From Sequoia sempervirens (taxonomy: Eukaryota > Streptophyta > Pinopsida > Cupressales > Cupressaceae), in contig VDFB02270651.1 in assembly GCA_007258455.2 (NCBI GenBank), positions 696,616,197 through 696,680,196 of the forward strand: a stretch of DNA of 64,000 nt, given 5' to 3'. The position numbers and the translations under genes are program-made. Position 1 is the stretch's first letter, and every line of letters begins with the position of its first letter. The notes under the pieces are model-generated. The model did not search any database. It was not told the DNA's origin and saw only the letters and a list, made by a program, of their open reading frames with translations. This document shows positions 11,640 to 24,673 of this stretch, piece after piece.

Positions 11640-13263
11640 TGTTAGAACACAATAATATACTAAGAGGGGGTGAATCAATATATCCCACAAATTTATTCAA
11701 TTCAACTTTATCAAACAAACTTCTTATTGCCTCAAATAGATAGAATAACAAATAGAATTCAAAGACACAAACACACAACCACAACACTAGATTTACATGG
11801 AAAACCCTACAAGGGAAAAACCACAGTAAGCAATCTACTTGGAGCTACTATCCAAATTTAGCATCACAAATAAAAACAAGATTTACAACAGGTTCTGTGG
11901 GCTACAACCCAAAGGAAGCAACAACTCCTTGAAACATAGTTTTATGACTTCAACCAAAGGATGTTTACAACTCCCTACAAATTACAACACTTAAAAAAGG
12001 AAGCTACAACCTTAGCACAAAAACCTTGATAAATTTTGGTGATCATCCACCACCATAACACTCAACACCTTTGTTGCCTTCGGCTCACTTTCTTCAACAC
12101 ACTTCCTCACTCACACATACATTGCTACCTTCGACTCACTACCTTCAACATATTAAACACATTACACATCAAACACACTTTACAACATACTTTCAATCTT
12201 CCATTTATATCCACCACAAGCTTCAAAAATGTTCTCCTTGTCGGCCAAGATGAAATGTCTAAACATGAAATATGCAATGGCCATAATAAGTTGGCTTCAA
12301 AATACCCACGATAAGCGAGAATCAAATATGGTCCAAACCAAGAGATAATCTAGACCTATTTTACCTTAGGACACATCTCCATGATGGTGCACACTCCAAA
12401 TATTTGGTGTAAACCCTCAACATTCCAAGTCAACCCAACAAACACTTATCCTTCCATGCATTAACTCCAAACCTAAACATGGTACTAGAGAGACCAAATA
12501 ACATCATGTGGACCACATTACAAACATTATATGATATTCAAAGACATTCTCATATACTCTTTTTATAAATTCATGTTACTTCATGCTGGCACAAGCAAAT
12601 AGATGTTGAACCCAACATCTCTTGAAAACCTGGAAAACACAGCTTTGAGATAGAACATTAAAAACCATACTTGCAGTACACCTGAACACTTGAAACTTGA
12701 AATGAGAGATCATACGGATAATCTAAACTTATCCTTCAAATTGCAAGAGCATATATTCAACTATGGAGAAATTAAAAGAATTCATTTGATCCTTCCTGAC
12801 TGCAACAACACAGTCTTCACTCTACTCACTCTAGGAACTTTTGCAATAACATTTATGCTCTAAAATCAGGAACATACATACTCCACACTTTTTTTGTATA
12901 ACTTCTAAACCACAAGGACATATCTTCAAATACAAAGGAAGTGAAGCATTCTCCCAAGCTTCTTCATTACAACTTCTTGAGACATTGACTACATGAAAAC
13001 CTTCCATACCTTTTTTCACATCTTAGCAATGTTTTACACCAAGGGATAGTAAATACAACAACACTCACCTATTCATGAGCAACAAGAGATGTATTACAAC
13101 TGTGTACAAAATTCTCATGACATCCATCAACATTTCCAACACTTTTGATCATCACACTAATTGCATCACATGCAACCTTTCACACACTAACACTTAGTTG
13201 GCATCAATGACAACACTTGCAACAATCTCCACTCTATTGATATCAATGAAAACACTTGCAACA
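11640..13263 (+). mobile_element. Solo LTR, Copia-like (1624 bp)
   Basis: Starts TGTTAGAACA and ends ...GCAACA. The 'AAGAGGGGGTGAAT' near the start is typical of plant Copia LTRs, as I recall the family. It is flanked by AAGAA (11635-11639) and AGGAA (13264-13268), a 5-bp target duplication with one change. No internal region follows, so it is a solo LTR inside the leader downstream of LTR A. Small frames inside it are not coding. Strand is assigned from the TG-first end. Confidence 0.65.
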
Positions 13264-15568
13264 AGGAATAAATTTATCAATTCAATCACAAGTTACTTTT
13301 TATGTATAAAAGAGTTTAAGCTTTGAATTGGGTTGTTAATGATTTCATGTTAAAAGAATATTATTTTTTGGGTTTGGATGCTTCATTTGTAGGGGAGATT
13401 AGAATTTTTGGTGAGGTTACTACCCTACAAGTTGCATTTAACAAATCTCTCTTACTAGAGCAATTTGGATATGACATCACTAGTAATACAAGGTACTAGA
13501 ATGAGAGTTATAATGATCTTGTGCTTGCAAGTTCTACCAACCTTTGTAGCCTTATGTCGATTCACCCACTATACCTACCTAGATGCAATAATTTCCATTA
13601 GACAACTACAACATTCCCAATCTTCCAAGCACCCATTAGCTACCACATCAAACTAGGTCAACTCCATACAAGATCAATTTGGGAGTCAAGATACACAAAA
13701 GACAACCATAGATGTAAGTGTTCCACCCTCTAATGAAGTTTTTATGGATATGTCATCCATTTTTATTCATACTCCAACATATGATGTATTAAATCATGAT
13801 AAAATTGTAAGGAGAGAATTAGATGGGCAGTCACATCATTTTGATGGTTTGTTTGAAAAAGAGTATGAAACAGATTCAAATCACGATCATGATGAAAATG
13901 CCAAGTTAAAATGTGATTTAGTCGAAGATATCAAGAAAAATGGCAACATTGAAAGAATCAAAGCATCGACAATGAAAAATCAACAAACAAAGAGTTTTTC
14001 TTTGATACTTTGGACAATTCTTCTAGGCAAGATAAACATCAATGTGATGAAGGAACATCAAATAATGGTTTATTTGAGGTAGATATACCACTTATGCAAA
14101 TTCAATTAAATAAAAATTACAATAATTAATTTCTCCAATATTACTAGATTTTAATATGTTAAATGCATGTAGGATACATCTTACAATTCAACATAGTGAG
14201 GTACATTGTATTGTTTTCCTTGGAAAAATGGATTTATATTTCAAATTGATTATCACTATTGAAGAGGTATTCATCCCTCTAGAAGATCATTGATACATCC
14301 AAATAGACAAGGAAGAAGATGAATAGGATCAACCTTAAAAATATCAAGAATATGCATTTTCTCAACGAAGAAGATAAAGTAACTAGCACATGTAAAGATA
14401 ATGGTGAATCCATTCCAAATGGTAAAGATCCATTAAATGAGGAAAATGAATTCATAAATAAATTCATAGATTCTTTTATGGAGATTAATAAGGAAGAAAT
14501 ATCCTCTAGTGGGCTCATGTATGGTAACGACCTTATTGATTTGAATGATAAGCACATTGAAATAGACAATGATATATTTCTAGATGAGGTTGTTAATAAT
14601 GGAAAAGTGGATGGATCTTGTCATGAGAGCCAAGAAATTAAATGTCAAATGGATTCTGCAAGGGAAGAAGTTTGAATAGATGTTAAAATTAGTCAAAGGC
14701 TTTCTGATAATCAATTAGATCAGACTTACATATGTCAAGAAAATAAATTTGAAACTAGGCTAGATATTGATGAAAATACCTACATGGATGAAATTAAATC
14801 TTTATTGCAGCAAGACATGCATGATGGGATTCAAATGAATGAAGCAGAAGAGTATCAAAAATACCATTAAGAGGTTGTCCCAAAAATCAAATCACTTCCA
14901 CTTGATAAGAAAAATAAAATAACGGAGTCCTTTCCTAATTTTGATTCTTTGCATTTGAATGAGTTGTCTGAAGAAGATCCTTGTTTTTTAAGCATTAATA
15001 ATTATAATATTAATGGTGATGAACTTTATGCTGATCCTCCATTTCTATTGATGATATTTAGGAGAATGGTAGAAATTTAATGCTTTATCTCTCGAGGAAG
15101 AATATTTTTAGACGTCACAAATTGACAATTGAGATGATGTGCAACTCATTTCATCTAACGAGATTGAGAGGATGCTCAACCTCATGTCTAATTTGAATGC
15201 ATCCATATGGACCCATGGGTATTAGATAACTACAAAAAAATATTTATTTATGTGATTCATGTAGGATCCATACTTTTGATTCACACTTTGAAGTAAGTTG
15301 CTCTAATTTCTTGTTAACATGGGATAATTCCATGGCAAGTAAGGTAGATATTGAACAAATTGCTTTAAATATTGAAGAAGATAATGATTTAACTGATGAC
15401 ATTTGTACTTTGAAAAACATGACTAAAAATGGTAGTATAAATGAAATCAAGTATATTGGTTTAATGCTTGGGACTAGTGTTGATGATAATAAGGATATGC
15501 ATGAAATTTTTGAACCCTATTTTGATATCTTGAATATTCGTGGTATATCACTAATGGATATTTTTTAG
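13264..15568 (+). pseudogene. Unidentified acidic, Asn-rich broken ORF
   Basis: I do not recognise this protein. Coherent coding-like sequence runs through several frames: about 13370-13490; 13744-14082 (112 residues, His/Asp/Lys-rich); 14319-15080 in one frame with stops at 14673 and 14868 (about 250 residues, very rich in Asn, Asp, Glu, Ile and Ser); and 15311-15568 (85 residues, acidic). No zinc finger, protease or membrane segment is visible. It lies downstream of a PBS, so it may be the N-terminal region of a gag-like polyprotein; C also starts with an acidic N-terminal segment. A host-gene origin is not excluded. Confidence 0.4.
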
Positions 15569-17040
15569 TTTACATGCATGTACTTGAGTGAGATGGAATG
15601 GTTTTCCATGAGTTGAGACCTTGAGAAGATGAAATCATAAGGCATGAGCATGTTCTTCCAACCAGAAATTTTCTAAATTAGGTGGCATCTTTTTATTATC
15701 CTTTGTATTTTGATTATTTTTAGTTTACATATGATGTTGGAAAATATAAGATATGTTTGTGGATTAACCATGGTAAAGAATAAAATCAACAACTTTTAAT
15801 TTTTCCAAATGTATACTCTCAAAATCAACCTATTCTACCTAAACTTTACATTTATGAGCATAAAGATGAACTTGCTAAGCTTAGAAACTTACCTGGTAAG
15901 TTGATACTCCTACATATACTAAAGAATCAACTAAGAGGATGTCTGAATTTTCACAGTCCTATGTTTTTAAGGCTTATCTTAGAATTAGTTTAGGAGTAGC
16001 TTAGAGTTAGTTAGGTGTTAGTTTAGGTTAGTTTTTCTCTTTTTTTGCTACTTTTTGTTGTGTCTTTTGGTGTTGTTTTGGTATATGGGTGTTTTTCTTT
16101 TGTTTTTCTTATTTCTTAGTTTATATTTTTGTTTTTTGTTTTTGTGTTGTTTTTTGGTTTTTTCATCTGATTTTGTTTTTTTTCCTCTTCTTTGTCCTTT
16201 TCTTTTTCTCTAGGTTCTCTCGTTGAAGGAGAAAGCTAAGTTGTTGTATGCAAGTTGTGTCGAAAGGTGAACCCATTAGGAATCTACTATTTGTATTTTT
16301 AAATACCTGATCAATGAATTACCCTAGAAGCTCTAGTTTACTTTCATCTATTTCAAATGTGAAGGATGTTAGCATGTATTATGACTTGCGGCATTATAAA
16401 CTTTTTAGGGAGTCATTGAAAATATAGCATATTTACACATCTTGAGTAATCCATAAGTTAGTTTACATCGAGTGTGATATCTCTATTCCAAGTGAAAAAT
16501 CTAAAAGGTTACATTTATTTCATGATGTCCATTGTGGTTCTCAACCTGATATTCAAGTTTCATTGCCTAAGAATTTAGGAAAAAAATATAATATACTCTA
16601 AAAGAACCAATATCTAAGAGAAATGAGAAATGAAAGAAATATAAAGCAAACTCAATTCCTAAGGGTGATTCAAGTATCTCTACCAGGGCTATGGATGCTT
16701 TGCTAGTAGTAGAGTAATTCTTAGAGAGAACTAGAGGTATCTCTATTGGGGCTATAGATGCTTGAATAATAGCAAAGTTATGCCTAGGACATCATTACAC
16801 ATTAAAATGTAACTTAAACCATGTAACTTTGATAGAACTTACTCCATTTTGAACATAATAATGATCATGGAAGGAAATAAACCATTTGCATACACAAACA
16901 AATTTCAGCTTCACCTTGGATCTCCATAGTGTCTCTATCTTAATTATGTTCATACTTCCTAAGTTATCTTGAATGAGTGTAAACTGAAGATTTTGGGTAC
17001 TTGGAAGGTTGCGTGTTTCAAAATGCTTCTAAAGTATTTT
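15569..17040. other. Non-coding stretch, T-rich in the middle
   Basis: No gene seen. 16020-16220 is strongly T-rich on the plus strand. 16674-16790 holds a ~70-bp imperfect tandem duplication ('ATCTCTA..GGGCTATRGATGCTT'). The right end should be the leader of the minus-strand element whose PBS is at 17041-17056. Confidence 0.4.
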
Positions 17041-17056
17041 CCTAGTCGAGTCACCA
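17041..17056 (-). other. Primer-binding site of a minus-strand gypsy element
   Basis: On the minus strand TGGTGACTCGACTAGG, two bases from the LTR end at 17059. TGGTGACTC resembles the PBS of plant Tat-type elements. It orients both this LTR and its relative at 6773. Confidence 0.6.
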
Positions 17057-17058
17057 TT

Positions 17059-17850
17059 TGTTATGCCCTACATACACACCCCAAATATTTGTTTCTCCAA
17101 GTTGGGGGCCCATTTTTCTCCTCCAGTTGTTTTATTTTATTGTATTTTTTCATGTTTTCACTTTCTTTTCCTCTTCGGTCTTTTATCCTTCCCCTTTGTT
17201 TTCATTTTTGGTCTTTGTCTTACATTTTTCCAATTTTTTGGTCTTGTCTTGGAGTTCTATAAAACCCTAGGATTCTGATTATGTGTGTTCTTTTGAGCCC
17301 CATCCCAAGAGATTCATGGGTCCTGAAGGGACATTTAGATTTTGTCCCAAAGTCCATTTTCCACCCCTGATCCTTGTCCTCTCTCTCCCCTTTCTTCTCT
17401 ATGTGTTTGTTTTCGTTTCATTGTCTTCATTTTGGTCATGAGGATGTTTACTTCCTGAGGCCATTTTTTATCTTCTCTATCAAGTTTCGAAACTCCAAAA
17501 GGTTTTAGACTTTTGTAAAAAAAATTGAGTTCCTCCTGGGTCTTTGATCCCAACTTGTCACTTCTCTAGTGGGTTTTAAAACTCCAGAAGTATTTTGGAC
17601 TTTAGTACAAAAGTTTGAGTTCCTCCTAGATCTTCGATCCCAACTCTCTATTGGTGGTTTTATTTTTGGTTTTCATGTCCATTTGTAGGGTTAAGTATTT
17701 TCAAAAAAAACAAAAAAAATATATTTTCAAATATACAAAAAATTTAAATATTTGAAAATCCTGAAATTGGAAAGGAAATAAAATTATCCTTTCAGGACCT
17801 CAAGTCCCAAAAATACCTTAGGACCATGTTCTAAAATTCCCTTGTCCTCC
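17059..17850 (-). mobile_element. Gypsy LTR, partner family of 6773-7530
   Basis: Similar to 6773-7530 from its first base to about 17850. The far boundary is undefined and the LTR may run on towards 18300. Its internal region should lie to the left. Confidence 0.62.
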
Positions 17851-18490
17851 AAAATACTAAGCCCCAAAATTTCAAGAACCCTGAAATTCCAAAAGCCTCA
17901 AAATTTCAAAATCCTCAAAAATAATTAAATCCCAAAATGAAAACATCCTCACTCATCTAAAGGGCTTGCTCAAATAAAGGATAAATCTTGGGAATTTTGA
18001 AGAACTTGGGACCCGATGTATGGAAGCATAGAGAAATCACATAATCCATTTGATAAATTTTCCCAAAGATGTCGGATCGTGATGTGCCTTGGGGTGTTGA
18101 TCTTTCCAAGTATAAGGCATAAATTCATCGCACAGGAGAATACAAATACAAAGTCGCAGATGGTGGCAATTTATGCAATCACAAAAGTTACCCAACATAA
18201 GATGAGTATATTCGAAACAAAGGAATAGAGGTATGTTGATCCATTCTATTTTTGGTCAAGTTACATAGGTCTTTGGATTAGCATTTGTGTGCATCGACAT
18301 ATCGTAAGATTCATATCTTCACAAATCATCCTAATTCAAAATTTAATTTAATAATCCATTGTATGGATCTACATAGAATGAAGTAACAACGATAGAGATG
18401 AATGAAACAAACCTATAATGTAAATTACATCAAGTATCCTTTATACATCATTTAGAAGGAAAATTAAAAAGTTTTGGCGATGTAGATTAA
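17851..18490. other. Unassigned, possibly rest of the LTR
   Basis: No coding signal. The beginning has repeated 'CCCCAAAATTTC/CCTCAAAATTTC' words (17865-17935). Confidence 0.3.
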
Positions 18491-18504
18491 AATCTAGAAG
18501 AATA
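18491..18504 (+). repeat. Target-site duplication of the SINE, left copy
   Basis: AATCTAGAAGAATA, identical to 18641-18654. Confidence 0.9.
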
Positions 18505-18640
18505 GTCGGCACGGGTAGCGCGGTTGGTTCGAGGCTGTGGGATGGCTCCTCATGGTCTCGGGTTCGAGATGAATCCATTGTCAGAATGTCGCTGGGCCGG
18601 GTTAATCGCGGGGACACCTCTTGGTTACAAAAAAAAAAAA
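18505..18640 (+). mobile_element. tRNA-derived SINE (136 bp)
   Basis: Body starts GTCGGCACGGGTAGCG. A pol III box A-like TAGCGCGGTTGG is at 18516-18527, box B-like GGTTCGAGGC at 18526 and GGTTCGAGAT at 18561. It ends in a 12-base poly(A) and is bounded by perfect 14-bp target duplications. It is GC-rich against an AT-rich background. A short plant SINE resembling the Au group is possible, but I cannot confirm the family. No protein is encoded. Confidence 0.88.
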
Positions 18641-18654
18641 AATCTAGAAGAATA

Positions 18655-19290
18655 ATTTTAGGGGCTAAGATGAATCCATTGCAGAAGTTGATACAATGGC
18701 ATGATTATTGTCCCCAAAATGGCCAGGGAGAACTGTAAGTAGATTAATGTCATAGGCTAATACAAAGGAAGAAACTTTTTCTGCAGTGGCACATGACATA
18801 AATGAAACTTACCTCAAATATATTCATTATTCGGTATTTTCACGAATCTCTCTTCACCATACACAAAATCATATTTGAAGAATGTGTAGAATTTGCTTAC
18901 TATTTTTGAGAAAGACTTAGTGTTCTTGTAATGGGCTTAATGCGATTGAATCTTGAGGATCTCATTAGCCTTTTTGATAGGAGGTTTTCTTCTCAAAATG
19001 GTACTTATGCTTGCAAAGAAAATAGATTTTATGCATCCACAGAACTCTATTCACATACACATTAAGTTGTTTTTTAAGATGGAATGTGGGACACTAGGCT
19101 TGATAGGGAACTTGGGACCAAATTCTCAAGTCCATATCCTTGTTCTTTTGATACTCCTGCACTCGAAAAAGCCTAGTTGGGACAAGGTCAATAGTGAATA
19201 TGGGGCTTTTAATATTTCTCAGTCTTGGTGCCTTTTAGATTTTTTCCCCTGTGTAACCTAAAATCCTAAGTCATCTGACTTTCATAAGTC
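18655..19290. other. No feature recognised
   Basis: A 102-codon frame at 18953-19261 shows no recognisable motif and is not supported. Confidence 0.4.
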
Positions 19291-21530
19291 TTTTTTTTAT
19301 TGGAAAAAGCATCAAAAAAAATTACATCAAAAATTTAACATCACAGTTGTTGCAAAATAGCAATAATAAATACAAACAACAACAAGGCTATTACAAAAGA
19401 GTAGTAGAAAGGCTGCTACAAAAGAGCAACAGCAAGGTTGTTACAAAAGAGTAGCAACAACAACAAAATGTTTCCACAACAAAAATGTCCAATCAGATTT
19501 ACAAAGGAAAATTCACCATGCATAACTAGCAAACTATAAATACATCTGTGGAATAATATCATAAGCATAATATCTTTCATTTGTAGTGTTGAACATGTTT
19601 CTCCAGAGAAATAATAAATTCCACTGTCCATCTAAGCTTGAGTACACTTCTCGATTTCTCCAAGCCACAAATGTAATCTAGAAGGCCAATCCCCAAACTT
19701 GTGTATACAACTGCATGATGAACACAGAAAAATTGAAACATGTTCAAGAATATGCCACATTTGAATCTCCATTAACCTCTATAATAGCATACAGTTGTAG
19801 GAGGAGGGTGTGTAAGGTGTCCTCGGGAACAGTGGATGGTTTGATAGTTCGTAAGTTCATCATTTGCAGCTCTATCTAGGGAGGGTGAATGGTGTTAGAG
19901 AACATAGCAAGACACTAAAATTTCCAAATGTGTTTGATAATCACTTGTCTATAGGTGTGGGATATGACATCAAAGGAAGGAAAAGCACCCAAAAGAGTTG
20001 ATTTTCAAATCCATATTCAGGGAAACAAAACCGGCAAAGAGGTAAACAACAGGTGCCATAATTTATAGGCATGGGTGCAACTCCAAAAGACATGTTTTAT
20101 GGATTCCATTCTATTACAAAATGGACAAGTGGGCTGAGGTTACATAAATTTAAGGTGGTTACCAATGGGAAGTTTCACATGAAGAAGTTTCCAAGCTAGG
20201 ATTTGAGACTGAGCATCCACTTTGGACTTCCAGATTTGGTGGTTGAGTTGATTCCACTTGGATCGAAGAAAAGAGAAATGTCACTTCTTATTGAGATGAG
20301 GTGTAATGTTAATATGAGGAAGGAGTTGTTTGGAGATGGATCACAGAGGAAAGAAGTGGAAGCTACGAGCATTGGGCCATCGCCAATCATTCAAAAAGTT
20401 AGCATGACAATCCAAAGATAGCAAGTCACGAAGTTAAGGTGTAACAAGCTATTGGATTTCAAGGACTAGTTGTTTATCGTAAGAAGAAAGGTGAAACTAC
20501 ATTTTAAGGATGGGCCATGTTTTCCAATTGAATGTGGTGGAGTCCCAAAGGTCTCAAAAAACTTGGATACCTTTTTTAAATAGATGCTAGCCTTTGAGTG
20601 TGTTGATGTTGCCTAAAGGTTTGTTGTTTTGTTGCACTAGCCTATTCCACCAAATAGAAGAATATGGGAGACTTAAGCCATGGCTGAGGGATTGGTTAAA
20701 CCAAATCAGCTTAGTAGAAGTGATCTACCAAGCTTTCCAAGTAGAATTGAAGGGGGGAGATCCATGGGTTTTAAAATTTTGAGCTAAAACAATATTTTCT
20801 TTCTAGCTAACATTACCCCAAGATTGACCAGCTAAGGTAGTTTGGATGCAAAATTTGACTAGTTCCTTCGAAGGAGCATCTCCCTCTAAAGCTCTAATTA
20901 TCCATTTAGTGGTTAAATAGATTCCTTGTGTGTACAGATCAATAATTTTGAGCTCTCCCTTGTCTTTTGATTGGATACAATGATGCCAAGAAGTAACAGG
21001 TAGCCCTTGTTTTTTATTCCCCCATTTGGCCCATAAAAAGTTCCTAATCATCTGAGTTGGTTGATTGTAATAGCTCTTGGATGGAAGCCAGCATGAGGAA
21101 ATCTAAACATGACTAGCAAGTAGAATTTTGTTTACCACTTGAATACGACCAGCCATAGATAGAAATATATTAGTCCAATTCAAGAGTTTGATTTTGAGCT
21201 TGTTCAAAAACCATTTCCACATGTCCTTAAGAGAAACTCCAACCCCAAAAGGGATTCCCAAGTATCTTGTGATCGAACCATGTTTTATTTCTTTCCAATC
21301 AAGTGGAATCCATGCAGGTCAAGGGTTGGGACGAGACATAATAAATTCCATCTTGTGCATAGCTAATTTGGAACTGGAAATGAAAACAAATCTAAAGTAT
21401 CCAAAGTATTAGTAACTTCATCAGCATTGTTTTGGATAAAAAGCATACTATCATCAACAAAGTGAGAGTTAAGAGTAGTGGCGTTGTTAGGCAAGGAAAT
21501 ACCATGGATAAACTAATTGGCCTTAGCCTG
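19291..21530 (-). pseudogene. 5'-truncated LINE: RT C-terminus and zf-RVT
   Basis: Non-LTR retrotransposon, read right to left. The RT active site is Phe-Val-Asp-Asp at 21450-21461. It is followed by 'YLGIPFG' near 21260, 'AGRIQVVNKIL' near 21140, the 'IRNFLWA' thumb region (21051-20803, 82 residues open) and a zf-RVT zinc domain with Cys-Pro-x-Cys and His-x-Phe-x3-Cys near 20060-20150. The 3' end is a poly(A), seen as T8 at 19291-19298. Numerous stops. The RT N-terminus and endonuclease are absent, the usual 5' truncation. Confidence 0.82.
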
Positions 21531-23284
21531 AAATTAAAAGACAATTATTTTATGATGTTTTAATGAAAAGGTGCATTTCTTTTGTCTTTGCACAAACTTT
21601 AAGGATAAATTATTGATTGTGTTTTAAGTTGGTTAAATGCAAAGATGCGTAAAAGTGAAAACATTTAGAAGTTCATAAATTTTAATAAATTTATTATTTT
21701 TTATGAATTAATTATGCAATTTTTATGATGCGGATTTTTTTTGGACATCTGAATATCGAACAACTGGATTCACCCACTCCCTGACCTTTTAGAGTGATTT
21801 CAAGAAAAAATTTGTAATGTTCAAAATTTATAAAGTCGTATATTGATGAGAAGGTTTCATAAAATTATTGGGATATAAGACGAAGGCTAATAATGGCAAC
21901 TCTTGGTGAGATTTTTTTTCAAAAGGATATTACTTTATATTATGCAAAAGATGAATTGGGAAGTTAAATAGAAATTGAAACCTTCCAACTAAAGTTTTAA
22001 ATAGTTAACTAGAGTTGACTTGCAGTTGAAATAGAATATTTCTTTATGAAGTAATTGCATGCATGTAAAGCTTCAATTCTACATGTATTCTATCAGTGAG
22101 AAAATATTTTTTATGGGTCTATTTAATGTAAAAATTTGCTCATTTGAAGGGCTTAGAAGGTTAGAAAAATTAGATGGTGGATAGAATAGAGAATTTGGCC
22201 TTTGTTTCTGGTTAGTTTTGTATTTAGTTTTAGATCATTTATTGTAGCTAGAGACAGTTGTGGATGAACAAAACCAAAATCCTAGTGTATGTATTTATTG
22301 GATTATGATTGAATTGAATAAGGACAAAGTTTGATATAAATATGGTTTTTGTTGCTTCGAAATTGTTTTCCTTTCATATGGTTTGGTGTTCAAATCTCAA
22401 AATCTGTATTCATTGATTGTTTAAGAGATAGATGTGTTTTATGAAATTAATCAATTTATTTCTAATTTACGCATGAAACATGGTAGTTAGAAATGGATTG
22501 CATGTTAATATTATCAAATTTCATTAGATCTTGCACTGCTAGTATAAGGGATTGTGTTTAATCTGATCTTAATGTTGCAGTTAATAAATCTATTAGTTTT
22601 TTAGTCAAATAAATATTTGGGTAGATTTTTCACACCATTATCTTCCATTTCCCTTTAATCTTTTTATTTTTATTTATCCTTTGGTTAGAGTAGAGTTTAT
22701 AATAGAGTTCAACCTAGTTTTTAATAAAGAAACAAACACTAGCAAATCCCTTGAACAAACAACCATATCAACCACTTATCTAGAAAACACGATTGTGACC
22801 CAACTCCCAGGACCCTAGAAGGTGATTGGTTCCATGATCATTTACCTTTTTTAGGAGAGGTAAGGTGAATTAAACCACGCTTGTGTTGCATGTGTCAAAT
22901 TGGCCATCGATAGGACATGGGAAACAATAGCCTCCAAGTCCACATAAATGTTAGGTTGTGACAAAGACTTAGGCAATGTCGAGTTAGGAAGAGAATCAAA
23001 TATGGATTGAGTGGATGCAATACTTTGAGTGAAAGAGGTATAAGAATTAGGCTCAACACCAGGTCATGAAAATCATAAATTTATTATGAGATGCAAAACA
23101 CTTAAGTGCTCATACAATGAAGGGAAAACAAATCACAATTACAAAAACTAAAATAATTTTCAGGCACATAACATAAAACTACATAGAAATCATAGACAAA
23201 ACTGTGATCCAAATTTTGTCTAAATTTAATTAGATAAGGGCATTGGCGCCCTAGACCAAAGATGTGAAATTTTTTTAATGTCAA
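21531..23284. other. Non-coding stretch; left flank of the 19.7 kb element
   Basis: Nothing recognised. The last bases, ending GTCAA, are the left target site of the element starting at 23285. The stretch should be the continuation of the internal region of the element with LTR E (43415-44767). Confidence 0.4.
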
Positions 23285-24659
23285 TGTGATGCAAAAATAC
23301 CAGTATTGGTCGAATTACGCTTGATCCATGAAGAATCGAAGCATAACGGAGCCACCAATACTCGAATCTCAACAAGATCAATCAAATAAAATTAAAACTA
23401 AACATTTCATCAAAACCTAACATACTAAATCATGAAAGCTTTCAAAACATCTACTCTAATCCATCTTAAACTTATCTTGTTGTGGAATTGGTGTCATGTT
23501 GATGTGGAATAACGACCCTTTCCCAACACCATGATTAGTGAGCATGTTTCAGTCAATTCTATGGAAGAGAATCAGTGAAACCATATTGATTGATGCATGA
23601 AAACCTAGATTATGCTAAAAATGAACATGATGCAAGCTAAGTTACCATGATTTTATGCTACAAATAATCTAATTATGCTATTGCTAAGCTAATCTAAGCT
23701 AAAATTGTGCTAAAAGATGAAAACCCTAATTCATATACAAACTAAGATGTATGCATGAAAGCCATTAATGGATTCTCTAAGCTATTATGCAATTAAAACT
23801 AACTAAAATAAGCTAACAAGTAAGTAAAATATGAGTGTGTATGTGAGTGAATTCAACATCATAAGTTTGCAATTGAAAGATGGATCCATTTGTCTCCAAA
23901 TAGTGATCTATTTATAGGAGAGCAAATGAGGAATGAATGGTTGAGATCAAAAAGCTTAATCAACAGTTCAAGATGAAGGGGATGAGAGGCATGGATCATG
24001 GATTATCATCAATGGATGAGAATGCAGGATGAAATTTAATCAAGGGCTCACCCTTTCCTCAAACAAACACATTTTGACCTGCTCACACAGGTCAAAGGTA
24101 ACTTGCTAAAGAGGTTAAAGTTTAACTTGCATTTGAAGATAAGTGAGTTGATTAGAGGAGAGAGAATATTCCTTTGGGTGAGGAAAAAGGTAATTTACAA
24201 ATTAAAACAAAGTTTTAATTGTGCAAAAAGGAGGATAAGGAATATTCCCTTTGCTTAGAAGAAAATTAGTTTAATTGCTAATTAAACAAGGTTTAATTTA
24301 TGCAATTAGGGAATTAGAAGAATTAAAAGATATTTATTAAATTAGATGATTTAATAAATAGGGGAGCGGTGAAATGATATTTAATTAAATAACTTAGGGT
24401 TATTTAATTAAATAAGATGACTTAGGGAATTAAATTAAATATTTTGATTTATTTAATTTAATGAGATGGTATTAGTTTGAAAAGAGATGAATTAACCCGA
24501 TTAAATTAATTAGGCCAATAGATGAAAATGATGTAATTAATTGATTAGCTGGGCTAATTAAATCAATTAAGCAAAAAGAGGATGGATTAAAGAGGAAATG
24601 ATGTTAGTAAATCTGTTTTAAATGTATGATATCGATTAGGACATTTTTTAGTGTATACA
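23285..24659 (-). repeat. 3' LTR of the 19.7 kb element
   Basis: 1375 bases, TG...CA ends, adjacent to a PPT at 24660-24673. The AT-rich half (24180-24560) is dense in TTTAATTAAAT-type words. Confidence 0.9.
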
Positions 24660-24673
24660 TTTTTCCCCTCTTT
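24660..24673 (-). other. Polypurine tract of the 19.7 kb element
   Basis: AAAGAGGGGAAAAA on the minus strand, abutting the 3' LTR. It sets the element's direction. Confidence 0.88.

Noticed and set aside
12036..12325. His/Thr-rich frames on both strands
   Set aside because: Within the Copia-like solo LTR, with no conserved motif.
18505..18580. tRNA gene
   Set aside because: Box A and box B are present but the cloverleaf does not close, and a poly(A) and target duplication follow. It is a SINE.
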